Origin: Theristus sp. LFF4_11
Lineage: Eukaryota > Nematoda > Chromadorea > Monhysterida > Xyalidae
Direction of reading: 5' to 3'
NCBI GenBank assembly: GCA_030248135.1
Contig: JASANC010003765.1
Coordinates: 1-64,000 of the forward strand
Length of the DNA stretch: 64,000 nt
In this document: piece after piece, positions 39,498-50,918 of the stretch
How the letters are laid out: each line of letters starts with the position of its first letter
How positions within the stretch are numbered: the stretch's first letter is position 1
Notes under the pieces: model-generated
What the model was told of the DNA's origin: nothing
Seen by the model: only the letters and a program-made list of their open reading frames with translations
The model's database searches: none
Position numbers and translations under genes: made by a program

Positions 39498-39712
39498 GAT
39501 AAGGCAGCCCGTCAAGGCGGGATCCGTCGCAGACTAGGAGTTGTCTTTTTCAAAAATGCCAACATAACTCCTAATCATGTGTTCAAGGGAGCAAGAATGA
39601 ACATAATGACACGAAGAATCCATTGGTCTAAAAAAACACGTCAAATTTGGCACACATGTTGATTTCTGAACGTCTGTTTTCTTTCATTCAAATTTCGCGC
39701 GCTCCTTGCACC
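39498..39712 (+). repeat. Dispersed repeat R2, copy 1
   Basis: A 215-bp segment, from ATAAGGCAGCCC to CGCGCGCTCCTTGCACC, recurs at 42502-42715 in the same orientation with only about a dozen differences by eye. It shows no obvious terminal inverted repeats and no ORF of note. Confidence 0.88.
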
Positions 39713-39848
39713 CTGAAAAAAGCTGCCATGTTTACTCGGTCATTCCGTAGCTGGAAATTTTGGGGGGGGGGGGGGCGCGGGGAGGGCATGTGACTTTGGG
39801 GGGGGGGGCGGTCAAAATGTTCAAATTTGATAGATAGATAGCTAAAAC

Positions 39849-40612
39849 TAGAGATGTCAAGAAAAAAAAAATTTTCTATTTTTTTTCTTCTTTTTTTTGA
39901 AAAAAAAATAAAAAAAAATTTTTTTTAATTTTTTTTTTAATGAAAGTTGTTCAGAATTTTTCAGGGAGTCCGAATATCACCATCTGAGGAGCCACCGACG
40001 TACCATATGACCCCCACTCATATGGGAGGAGGGTGAAAATTTCAGACTTGGTTTCGGCGACCCCATTTTCCCACCGACGACATCACGTCTCGTGTTTTGC
40101 CTCTCAATTCACCTCAAATAACATGGAAACAAGTTCCACAACAAACCGGTGTGATCATGCTGACGACACGAGGCGAAACAGCAACGAGCAACCAACGAAG
40201 TTACGCTTGCAGTGGCAGACAGTGCAATTTCCACCTTTCGAGATCCTGAAAAACGATGCGTAAATGTGAGTTCTCTGCTTCTATCTCACCTTAGCGACAT
40301 CGGAATTTGTTGTACTAGCCTTTGCGACGCTCAAGTACTTCAATGCGCGAGTCGATCATCACTCACCAAGGCTGAAAACAGTCGATAAATCAATCCAGAA
40401 TACCACCTGCAGCGTTGAAGACTAAGTGACAAGGTAAAGTCAAAGAAAATTTTTGTTGAACTTTCGAAAAATTATGCCAAAAACGGCATTTTCAGGGCAC
40501 ATTGAAGAAAAAATTTCAAAAATTTTTAATAAAAAAAATAAAAAAAAATGCTCATTTTTTTTACTTTAAAAAAAATTAAAAAAAAAAAAATTTTTTGACC
40601 CTTACATCTCTA
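39849..40612. mobile_element. hAT-like non-autonomous element (TAGAGATGT termini)
   Basis: Left end TAGAGATGTCAAG and right end (other strand) TAGAGATGTAAGGGTC, flanked by a perfect 8-bp duplication GCTAAAAC (39841-39848 and 40613-40620). Both subterminal regions are A/T homopolymer-rich. Length 764 bp; no transposase. Confidence 0.9.
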
Positions 40613-40724
40613 GCTAAAACGCTAAAAAGCTATAAAAACAGCAAAATAATGCTAAAAATACACAAAAAATCAAGTATAAACGCGTATTTTACCTAAAGTT
40701 AGCGAAATTTTCAAGAATTACGAG

Positions 40725-41075
40725 CAAAAATGGTCAATTTTGGTCAAAAATTGACTCATTTTATGTCTTCGAAGACAAAATTTTTTTTAGATAGATAGCT
40801 GGCTGAGAAATTTTTTTAGATAGATAACAGCTGAGCCAAAAAAACCTGTCTGATAGAGATAGATTCGAAATTTTTTTGGGGGGGCCGGCCCCCCCAGCCC
40901 CCCCCCCCCTAGAACAACTATGATCTGACAGGTTTTTTAGCTCAACTCATGTTCAGCTATTATCTATATAAAAAAATATCTCAGCCAGCTATCCAACTGC
41001 AAATTTTTATCATCGAAGACATAAAAATAAAAAAGATCAATCGTCAATTTTTGACCAAATTTGACCACTTTGCCA
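40725..41075. repeat. Imperfect inverted repeat with C/G-run centre
   Basis: The arm at about 40725-40855 (TGGTCAAAAATTGAC, ATGTCTTCGAAGACA, TAGATAGCTGGCTGAGA, AACCTGTCTGA) is inverted at about 40925-41075. The centre (40875-40922) is a GGGGGGGCCGGCCCCCCC run followed by TAGAACAACTATG. CATAGTTGTTC also occurs at 39459, inverted relative to this copy, so the two may be ends of one older element; no target duplication was found. Confidence 0.65.
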
Positions 41076-42501
41076 ATACAGAAGATGAGGGGGGGACTAT
41101 CTAGCACGAAGTTGCGCCCTGTTGGGGGGGGGGTGGGTGGGGTCCCGTGATACAACCCACTCCCCTAAACCCAAGACCCCCCGTGAATTGGGTACCCGCC
41201 CCGCCCCCCTTACCGACTCGGCACCCCCGTGGGTACTCTCTCATTCGGAAATGTTCCTAAAATCTTTTTGCAGCTATTTCGTCTGCTTAGTATCAGTTCA
41301 CATTTGACTGTGTTGCCGAAGCAATGCAAGGAAACGGTTTTTAAACAAAGACACCATAAAACAAATGCAATCGCTCACGACAAATGAAAAACCGACGACG
41401 AACATCACTTATGAGCTCATGTAACGCCTGATAAAGCGGACAAAGCCAACAGACAACATGACAGAAACTCAAAAAAAGCCACAAAAAGAGCGCTAAAAGA
41501 AGTTATGGCATGGGCGCCTTGATTTATGACATAAACAAATAAGCAGTAGTATTGTTAGATTTGGTAAACAGAAACATTATTCCACTTCACTCATCAGGTC
41601 ATTTCACGTGACATTTGACGTGACTGAGAGAAGCACTTGTCTTCAGTTTGAAAGTCAGTGTTTTTTTGTTTTCACTTCACTTTCGCTAGTAAACAAAACC
41701 GGTGTCAGTTGTGCCGGGTGGCAAAAGCAACGGAAACAGAGGCTAACAATTTGGCAAGCAATTCAGCTGACTTTTCTTGTATTAATAAATAAACGCTGAA
41801 AAACACGCGCGCACACACACACAAACACAATGCATTATTGTTACTGGGATGTGAGATCACAAGGCACACTGACACTCGTGTTTTGTCGAAATAAACATCA
41901 CGTGCAAATATTTTTGCATTATTACTTGAAAACGGTTTCGGTAGGCTGGTCACAAGAAATGACACAGGAGAAAATGCCTGGGACCGTTTTTGAACAAAAA
42001 GCTCTGCTAACTGAGAAACTTCAGATCATTCTGATGCACAAAACAGCACAAGTTTGATTATTGCAGATGATGTCCGGAATGGTTGAATCGCCAAATTTAG
42101 TAGCGCCGCCTGCTCTGAAACACCAAATGAATGCCACACAGTATCATAACACCACCCTGCACCAGACCACCGGAGGTCAGCAAGTTTCATTGGTTCATCC
42201 TGGAATCGGTAGGGAAGCTTATTGAACTGTCGTATTATGTACAGAAAAAGAAAATGTTTCACGGTTGCACGGCAACTTGAAATCGGCAAAGCTGACGTAA
42301 TCTGACGGCAGATTGGTGGAACAAATCGAAAAACAAAACTAATTAGAATCTCGTTTCCGCAATAAAATTAATCGTAATCCATATTCGGTCCATACGTTCG
42401 GGTGGAAAACAGTGCGTTCAGTTTTCAGCTGTGTGGCTTTTCCACGGATCCATTCAACATTACTCCGTCTCCGATGCACAATGCACCTACAGTATGGCCG
42501 A

Positions 42502-42715
42502 ATAAGGCAGCCCATCAAGGCGGGATCAGTCGCAGACTAGGAGTTGTCTTTTTCAAAAATGCCAACATAACTCCTAATCATGTGTTCAAGGCAGAAAGAA
42601 TGAACAGAATAGCACGAAGAATCCATTAGTCTGGAAAAACGCGTCAAATTTGGCACACAATTTGGTTTCTGAACGTCTTTTTTCTTTCATTCAAATTTCG
42701 CGCGCTCCTTGCACC
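42502..42715 (+). repeat. Dispersed repeat R2, copy 2
   Basis: Second copy of the 215-bp repeat at 39498-39712, same orientation, intergenic upstream of the MAM gene. Confidence 0.88.
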
Positions 42716-44094
42716 GAAAAATGTTGGTGAAAAAAAAATTTTTTTTTCTAAGTTCTGCGATGTTGTGAAACGGCACGTCGCTCTATAACAGAAACGAATT
42801 GAAACGATATTCTGGGACCCGGTTACCAAGCCCCCAAAAAACGCAATCCACAAAACGATTTTTGAATTATATTGCTAAACTTGTTTTAGTTACTTCAAAA
42901 CAGTCAGTCAATTAAACAAAGTCTTCAAAGATCCTCAATAATTCCTCCCCTCCGGCGCACCATTCTCACAAACGAGATTTTGCTCATCAATTATTGAACA
43001 TGTTATAGTTTTTTTTGTTTCATTGCATTATTTTTCCAAACATTACACACAGACGGTATAGTCGGTTCCGGTCCAGTGCTCATTGTCAGTGTCATAATAT
43101 TTATACATGCGATGTAAATAACTCAGTTCAATCAAAACCACGCACAACATGTTGCGTAATGCTAACTGAATGCTACATACTTTCGGTGTCTGGTGAAAAC
43201 CAGTAATGTTTGCAAATTCGAATTTAGAATTTCATACAGCACGCGCCACGCAAACACATACGAAACTTTCTTTTGCTCTTGAAATTCGAATCGAGCAAGC
43301 TGATTATATACGTGTATCTCGGATTATACGGCCAATCAACATGCAGACAAAACACGCCAAGTTGAAGTTGGCCGAGCTTACATTACCGTAGGGTATCTCT
43401 AATCCAACGGATCATTCATGCACCGGAGAAAAAAATGACAACAATGACACTTTAATTACTTTTTCTCCAGTGTCCAGTGTCCCCAGCTTCAAATTCAGCC
43501 GATCATTCCTGCCGATAGCCCAGTTCCACTCCGCACCGAATCCTGAAAACGCAACAATGAATAATGCAGTAGCGGCCAGCGGCAGATGACACACGTGCCT
43601 CTATGAGTTCTGAGTGTACATAACTGAAACAAACACAGACAAACATGAAATTGACATTAGTGACTCTATACCCGTAATAATCGAGGTCATCAAATGACCT
43701 AAATTCGGACCTCTGCCAGTCTAGCCGGTTATTACTGTTCCACACATGGATCGGCCGCTATTATTCAACACATGTGATGGAGAGATTGCGCAAATTTACG
43801 TCGACAGTATCGTTATGGGCTGGCGCATTATGCATGCCAATCGACAAACGACAACAATTCAGAGTAACACTTTGAATCTAGCCGGCTAGAGACTATAATA
43901 ATAAGTGAATGACTAATGACCGTACACATGTAAACCGGTCCTTTCCCCTTCCCGTTCCAGTTCATCATTATTGAGGCGGATAAGATGCAAGTGTAACTGT
44001 CAGGGCGCGCGCTGGTTTTTGTCAAAAAGCTTGGCTTCAACATTGGAATATCAGTAAAGAGAAAGTCAACGGTTTGGAGGAACTCGGACGCGGC

Positions 44095-47000
44095 ATGAGT
44101 TTACGAGAGTTGGTGGTCTGTGGAGGTACACAGATTACAACCTTTTTTGGTTTATCCGATTTTTTCTTTCTTTTATATGCTTCTCGCTTTTGAACACTCC
44201 CGTCAGCGTTTGGAATTTACTTTCTTATCGTGATTTTGCCAACTTTTTTGTCACTGTTTCGAGAAACTGGCCAAAACACTGCAGTGTTGCTGTTGACTCG
44301 CTCGTCGAGCGCGCAAGACGCGACGCTTGACTGCAACTTTGATCGTGGCAATTTGTGCCAATGGAACAACGACGCCGACGATCAGTTCGACTGGAAGACT
44401 GGCAGCTCCGTGGCGGTGGACGGATGGCACAGCATCCCGAGGACGGTCACCGGCAGTGAGTGCGATGATAAGAGATGAGATCGTTTGTATTTTGCTCCCG
44501 AGACTCAATGCGCGCATCGATAGGTAAACAGTATCATGCTTGATTAGGAATTCAAAATTACAGGAAAGTGATTCGAGTCGCTAAATTGGGCTGAGTCACT
44601 CGGGCGATTTTGAATTGTCACAAAGATTGAAACTAGTTTCCGTTCTACATACGTCATACACACGTGTTGCGTCGCAAAACCACGGAGGCAAAGAGAAAAA
44701 ATGATTATGTTTTTGTAAATAAACAAATAAATAAATAAAGGAAAAAAAAAAAATAAATTTCATATGATTGCAACAAACAGTCTTATGTTGGAAGTTCGGG
44801 CACACGGGTTACGGTAGCGGTAGTTTTGGGTCTTGACACGATGATGCAAAAAACTACATTGTTTCTTGCGAATAAAAGTTGAAACCAATTATAAACACGC
44901 AGCGTTTTCACAGAATATCAAAACTTGAGTTCAAAGAATACGGTAACTCTGCTGTGTGGGTCTCGAGGCGATTTTTTTAAACTGCCTTTTATTGCCAGGA
45001 AATAACTAAATTGATGAACACCGTTCACATGATTGCAAGAAACAACTGTTATTCACAAGAAACAAAATAGTTTTCAGCAACTTCGTGTCAAGACCGAACT
45101 ATAGCTACCGTAACCCGTGGGACCTTACTTCAGACATATGACTGTTTCATGCAATCATGTGAACGGTATCCACCATTCTAGTAACTGTTTTTGGCAATAA
45201 AAGAAGTTTTTAAAAAATGTGTCGAGACCAAGCAGAGTTACCGTACTAATATTTCACCCAACTTTTTGTCCAATCAATTGATTGGCTGCGCACATTTACA
45301 CTTTTGTAGTGTGAACAAGTGCAGTAAGTCAAGTGCAGAACGAGAAAAAACTGTGTTGAAACTATTTCGAGTTCCATAAATTCACGACTTTGAAACTGCT
45401 TTTGCTGTTCTCCATTTCTTAAACGTTTTAGGGCCTGAAACATTTTTTGCAGGTAAATCTCTCGTGCCGCCGATCCGAATCCTTGTTCTGTTCTTTTTTA
45501 TACTTTTTATGTTCTTCATCAAAAAGTATGTGTAATTGCGCAATGTTCACTGTTTCTTGCAGCCGGTCAGTTCGCATATGCACAAGGCCGCTTTCGCCCT
45601 GAGGGCGCCGGACAAGAGGCGCGCGCCATCCTGCGCAGCCCGGAGATCAGCGGCCTCACGGCGGCGGCGTCGCTCAGTTTCATGTACTGGAAAACGGCGA
45701 TTCCACCGAATTTGCAGGTGCGTTTCAGTTGACGAAAAAGATGACTCTGATTTTAAAAATGTAAGCCTAGTTGAGACAATAAACCAACGGTTTAAACCAG
45801 CACGCCACCGTCATGTCAGCGGTTGGTTTTATCGCAAACATAAACAAGAAAAGCAGATTAGTTGACCGGTACCGGTTGTTGGTTTCGTTTTTTTGTTCGC
45901 TTATCATACTGTTCAGTGTTTTTTCGCTGTTCAATGTTAAAAAAACCCAAGTAATTGTGTTTGATGGCGCCCACTTCATTCGTTAACAGGTGTGTACCCA
46001 AGATCAAGGCAGCACGAAATTTCGATGTCTCGACACGATTGAGCAGGCTGGACCACAAAGCTGGACCAATCGAATCGTCACGATACCAGCGAACCCACTG
46101 CCGTTCAATGTTGGTTGTTTTTGCCTTTTTTCGTGCAGCAGATGGTACTAATTAACGGAATCGTTTGAAATGCAAAAAAATTCTTCAAGCTCAAGCTTTC
46201 AAATTGCAGATTCTTTTCATCGCCTCGAATTTCAACACCGAAGTGGACCTGCTCGGAATCGACAACGTTCAACTTCGTGTGCCGAACACGCAACTCGACT
46301 CACCGACGTACCGTCAAGCGACTGCAAACAGTCTGCTAAACGGCTGGTCTGCGCGGGATCGAAAAACGGCGTTTCCATTCACGACACGTGAACTGGATCG
46401 AAGTCAATTGGTGGATCGCGCGTTGAACGCGAACGGCGGCGGCCAATCAGCAACTCGAGTGAAAACCCTAGACTCCAACGAAGTGCTGATCGAAGATAGC
46501 GGCCCGCCTGCGGTTTGGAACAAAACGCTACGAGAAAAATAATTATTGTGAAAAAATAGTCAACATTTTTGATCGACAACAATTTTAATCAACAAGCACT
46601 AAGCAAAAGTTGCTACTAAAACGAGCTTACTATTCGATCACACGGTGCTTGTTGATCAAAATGTTGACCCTTATTATAATCGTTTGATTGCGTAAACAAG
46701 GTGCGCGCTGTCATTGATTAGGGTTCGGTTTCAGAAGCATAATATTTAATTTTAGGTTCAAAAATCCGCCAAATCAACCGTGGACCAAGACGCATTCACG
46801 CTGCCGAAAACCACGCGATTTCCATTGCCACCGCCATTGCGTAAGCTCGATAAAAGTGGCTATCTTGCAATTTACACAAACTTTTTGCTATTTGCTATTT
46901 GCAACTTGAACAGCTACAAAAAAAACATTGTTTTCAGCAATCGAGACGTACAGTGAAGGTCAGACGGGCGGATCAAAACTGGCACTGCGGAGTGGTGAGC

Positions 47001-50000
47001 GGAGTGCCGTTGAAGAGGAAGAGCCGCACAAAAATCAGGCGCACACGTTTGAACGAGCGCAGTTCATTGGTCGGCCTCGCCAGGGGGTTTGCCAATCAGT
47101 GGCGTGCGACTTCGGCGCTGACATGTGCGCCTGGTGAGTGCAAAACTACGCATATTTTTGAAAAATATTGAAATTTTTGAATACTGACGTCTGTTTTGCG
47201 TCATCCAAGGATCCTTCGGAGAATTGTTGTTTTTTTGAACGTGTCAAATTGCTTCGTGAAACCTAAAATTTGAATTTTCGGATGCTAGAAATCAGATGCT
47301 ACATACATCATACATGTTCCTGATTTATTGTGAGAACTGATTTATTGCCTGAACTGTTAGTTTATTCAAAGAAATTTCTCACCATTTATTACGTTTTTCA
47401 TGCTCAAAAATGATTCAGGAATCCAGTGTATCAAGCGAACTACGACTGGAAGATCTACAACGGCCACACGGCGGCAACACGCAAGGGTATTCCAGGATCC
47501 GAAAGTGAGCAAAATAAATTCGAAGCTTGTTTCGCATTTTAGTTGTTTTTGTTCAATAACTAGGGTCATGCTAACAAAACGTTTCTTTTTACATTATTTT
47601 TACAACTTTTTTTTAGAACGAACATACATGTACGCGAACGGTGCCGCCCGCTACTCACATCAACGGGCCGCGATTTACAGCAGTGAATTTTTGGTGCCCC
47701 ACGGGGCTTATCTCGAGTTGTACGTCTACTTCAGGTATGGACACAAAAAAATTAAAAGAAGGATAGTTGCCGAGTGAGTATATTGTTTCAGAAAGTTTGC
47801 AGACACAAAAGTTTCACGCTCTGTGAAACGCCGCACAGTATACGTAGGTAAACAATCCGAATCCTCAATGCACGGCGCCTCAAATTTGACCTTTCACATC
47901 CCTGCGTGCAAACGCTCTGAGACTCGAAACCAAAACAAGAAAGAATAGTGTGTAACTAACTCTCAAGGCAACAAACTTTTACGCAAGCCTTTGATGTCTA
48001 ACTGAACAAAATGCTGATCACGTTAATTGATTCATTAATCGAATCCGAATTTTTCGCTTTTCACCAACACAAGTTCTCGCAAAGAGGCACCGTTTTCCGA
48101 ATTTTCCACTTTTCCACAAACTGCACAGCGAGCCAACCACCGGCCGCCTAACGATCTATCAGAGCGAGAACGCGCGAATCGACGCGCTCGACGGCAACCC
48201 GTTCGACGGACGCAACGTCGTTTGGCGGATGACCGGGCACTCGCAGATCGGCAATCGCGGCTGGCAGCGGATCAGGGTGGCGCTGCGGGCGTCGTCGTTG
48301 CCGATGACCATCGTGATCTCGGCGGATGACTTGAGCTCCGCGAAGCAATACCTTGGTGTTGACTCGATCGCGTTGGTTGACGAGAATGGAGTGAACATTG
48401 CCTGCGGTATGTGTTGGGCATACAGTCGAACTCTATAACGGTATCCAACTAGCTGATTGGTTGACGCATGCATTGCGGTGCATGAATTGCTACGCGACGC
48501 TGAGATTGGTTCGCACAGAATGCGCATGCATCAACCAATCAGCTTGATGGATATGTTATAGAGTTAGACTATAGCTCAGCAAACAACAAATATTTGGTGC
48601 GGCAAAAAACGCTGGTATCACCGAGGACAAGTACCGGCACTCGATTCAGCTCTTTCTGCACACACACTGCACCCCCAGGTCCTGTGTGGTTTCAAACATT
48701 TTCAATCTTTTAATTGATTGTTTTTAATCCGTGAGCCATTATTTGTGAATTGTGCGTTTTTATTTGTATCTGTAAAACGTCATTATTCATGTTCAAAACC
48801 TGCAACTGCGCTCATACCACCCGCAGCGACACAACCGTCCGCCAGCAGTCGCCGTCGTGTGCATGCCACTGCCGCGCAGCCAATCACCGTGCAGCAAGCG
48901 AACTCCGAACAGCGATGGCGAAACGTTGACCGACCGGTGAGAAAGAAAGCGCTTTTTTAAAAATTCCATTGAAAACAGAGCAGAAGTGGCAGAAAAATTA
49001 ACAACATTGGCAAAAACAAAGAAAACAAGTAACGACCGTGTTTTCTCAAATCCCATCGTTTTTTCGAGTTGAGTGCACTGTTCTCACTTTTTAGGGGACT
49101 TCTTCTCACATTCTTCCGATTTAGGGACTCGAATCACGTTTTAGGGGACTGGAATTTCCGCATCACGCATGAAACTGTTCACCTCTCAATCTGTGCGCGC
49201 ATTGAATCTCGGCACTAAAATAAAAGAAACAAACAAATGTAGTAATAGTCTTTTTTCAACCGAGCCCCCATTCTTTCTTGTTTCGCGGGCTCTGCAAAAA
49301 AACATCACCGGTTTGAAGAAACACACTGATGTCAAGCAACAAAAAAAAAACGCACACAGACCGACTGGGCGGCACTCGGCCGTCTGAGCGACATCGAGCT
49401 CAGCCGGCGCCTCCAAGCGGCCGTCTCGTCGCGTCTCGCCAATTTCGCCGCCGGCCCGCGCGTCATTCGCATCACGCCGCTCAGCTCGGAGCAGGCGGCG
49501 CTGTCGCCAACCGCTTCCGTACAGCATCACGCTGTTGTCGATGACGGCACTCAGGTATTACTGGCTGTTTGTGGGGACCGGACGAAGGTGCGACGGAAAC
49601 CGGTCTTCCGATTTCGTATTTATTTACCATTTCTAAGCTTCATTTTTTGTTACGAGGTGGCGCTTATTATTGTAGACCATAAACGGGAAATGTGTGATGT
49701 GCCCAGCATTCGGTTGGTACATGTAATTGCTGTATGTGCTACCTTGTTCCTTTCTTCCTTTATCTGTTGCACATAAATGTTCGAACATAAAACTGAACGT
49801 GTGAATGATCTGGACTGGATTGCGCTGTTTGACAATATTATTAACCCTTGGGTGATACTGCGTCACATGACGGCTCCTGCAAAGCGCGCAGCTATTTTTT
49901 GTGTGATTACCGTAACAGCAATGTTTTCAGACCAACCTGCTGCAATCACGCATTTGGCACAACAACATCGATCTCATTGCGGCCGGCCTCCCCCCGCACC

Positions 50001-50918
50001 ACACCCAGCAATTGGATGCACCGCCAGCGCAGGTTTTTTGTCAAAAAGAAAAAAATGGTTTTCTGGCTTTCTGCATGGGCATACATTTATTTTGGTTTTG
50101 AGAGGAGACCCAATGCGCACATAGAAAAGAATTTCATCCATTTCATCCAATTTCATCCATTCCAAAACAAGTTCCGAGTCCCCTAAATATAGCCAGGTAA
50201 CTATTTCTACGACTATTATTATAACGACATTATAACAGACTATTTTGAATTGCCACATAACGACATTGAAACAAGTTTCCGTTCTACGTCTGCAAAAACG
50301 CATTATTGGCCGCAGAACCAAAACAAAAAAGGCAATAGTCACTCTGAAAAAAAACCAATCGTTCTCGTTTCGCAGGTCGAATTCAGCGAAACCGTCGACG
50401 TTGAGTCGTCGCCGAAAAAGCAGCACAAAGCGGAAGCGCTGACCGATCTGACGAAGGCGATCGAGCAATTGGACGCATTCAAGACGCACACGTTCCCGCC
50501 GCTGTGGCGAGCGCCGCCGCCGACGACGACACCAGCGCTCCCTGCGGCCGAGGCGCCTGCTCGTTGGGCGAGGCCGTACTTTGACCGGTCGGACCAAGTC
50601 GACTATCCGCAAAACGAGCCCATTCTCGAGTCCGTACGTTATCGTCCGACTTTGAACGACTACCAGCGTCCAATTCAACCGTCGGCGATCTCGAACGTAT
50701 CACCGCGCTCGTTGGCATCCGTCCGCTATCGATCGCCGGTCCGGCCGCTACGGTCCGAAATCGGCCCGATTCCACGGTCGTACGGCCAGCCAATCGCCAA
50801 TGGAGCAGCGATTCAGCCGACGGTCGTGTCACGTGGCCGCCTCGTGCAGCCGGCCGGCTATGAGACGCAACGCGCGCGACTGCAACAGTTGATGAACAAG
50901 TGGCTGGGCAGATATTGA
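44095..50918 (+). CDS. Secreted protein with two MAM domains
   Basis: Exons: 44095-44125, 44285-44455, 45563-45717, 45990-46109, 46210-46512, 46756-46840, 46938-47133, 47419-47504, 47617-47734, 48129-48406, 48580-48678, 48827-48936, 49360-49554, 49931-50032 and 50376-50918; phases close, 863 aa. Exons 1-2 encode a signal peptide (MSLRELVVCGVLLL, cut near SSA/QD). MAM1 (about residues 23-180) begins LDCNFDRGNLCQWNND and contains GRFRPEGAGQEARAILRSPE and LLGIDNVQL. MAM2 (about 340-514) begins VACDFGADMCAWNP, with YDWKIYNG, YSHQRAAIYSSEFLVP and LGVDSIALVDENG. MAM domains are extracellular adhesion/oligomerisation modules. The C-terminal 350 residues are low-complexity, Pro/Arg/Ser-rich, with no transmembrane helix. 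Exons 11-14 rest on phase and splice sites, not homology. AATAAA at 51461 may be the poly(A) signal. Confidence 0.87.
44495..44665 (-). repeat. Dispersed repeat family R1, copy 3
   Basis: On the minus strand it has GAAACTAGTTTCAATC, GACAATTCAAAATCG, ACTCGAATCACTTTCC, TTTTGAATTCC and GCGCGCATTGAGTCTCG in the same order as 1255-1440. In MAM intron 2. Confidence 0.75.
44798..45250. repeat. Nested inverted-repeat cluster in MAM intron 2
   Basis: Arm 1 (44799-44880: GGGTTACGGTAGC, GGTCTTGACACGA, GTTTCTTGCG) is inverted at about 45045-45130. Arm 2 (44938-45037: ACGGTAACTCTGCT, GTCTCGA, TTTTATTGCCA, CCGTTCACATGATTGCA) is inverted at about 45140-45247. The two pairs are interleaved, giving order 1-2-1'-2'. 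No coding content. Confidence 0.75.
46545..46680. repeat. Hairpin-forming inverted repeat in MAM intron 5
   Basis: GTCAACATTTTTGATCGACAA on the left and, on the other strand, GGTCAACATTTTGATCAACA on the right flank a short loop. An inner AATCAACAAGCAC block is also partly inverted. It probably represents a small MITE; ends not defined. Confidence 0.6.
48423..48571. mobile_element. TA-flanked MITE (CAGTCGA family), copy C, forming most of MAM intron 10
   Basis: Inverted ends begin CAGTCGAACTCTATAACGGT and, on the other strand, TAGTCTAACTCTATAACATA. Both contain TATCCA and AGCTGATTGGTTGA, with TA on both sides (48421-48422 and 48572-48573). The 149-bp element occupies all but 24 bp of the 173-bp intron between exon 10 (ends 48406) and exon 11 (starts 48580). 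Confidence 0.88.
49100..49215 (+). repeat. Dispersed repeat family R1, copy 4 (partial)
   Basis: Contains GGGACTCGAATCACG, GGAATTTCCGCATCACGCATG, AAACTGTTCACC and GCGCGCATTGAATCTCG, matching the right half of 1255-1440. In MAM intron 12. Confidence 0.6.
50185..50300 (-). repeat. Dispersed repeat family R1, copy 5 (partial)
   Basis: On the minus strand: GCAGACGTAGAACGG, AAACTTGTTTCAATG, TATGTGGCAATTCAAAATAG, matching the left half of 1255-1440. In MAM intron 14. Confidence 0.6.

Larger units (their letters stand above)
39169..44094. other. 4.9-kb spacer between divergent F-box and MAM genes, TE-rich
   Basis: No coding exon supported. It contains a hAT-like element (39849-40612), a G-rich foldback (40725-41075), two copies of repeat R2 (39498-39712 and 42502-42715), long G/C homopolymer runs (39764-39780, 39799-39808, 40879-40910, 41123-41135) and a poly-A/T-rich core. 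The 76-codon ORF at 40033-40263 lies inside the hAT-like element and resembles no protein I know. Confidence 0.6.

Noticed and set aside
39459..40922. A single transposon bounded by the CATAGTTGTTC inverted ends
   Set aside because: The ends are inverted over about 12 bp plus G runs, but no target duplication was found and the right end lies inside another foldback; kept only as a possibility.
49974..50678. 234-codon antisense ORF opposite MAM exons 14-15
   Set aside because: Shadow of the GC-rich MAM coding exon; the sense frame is spliced, in phase and continuous with the gene.
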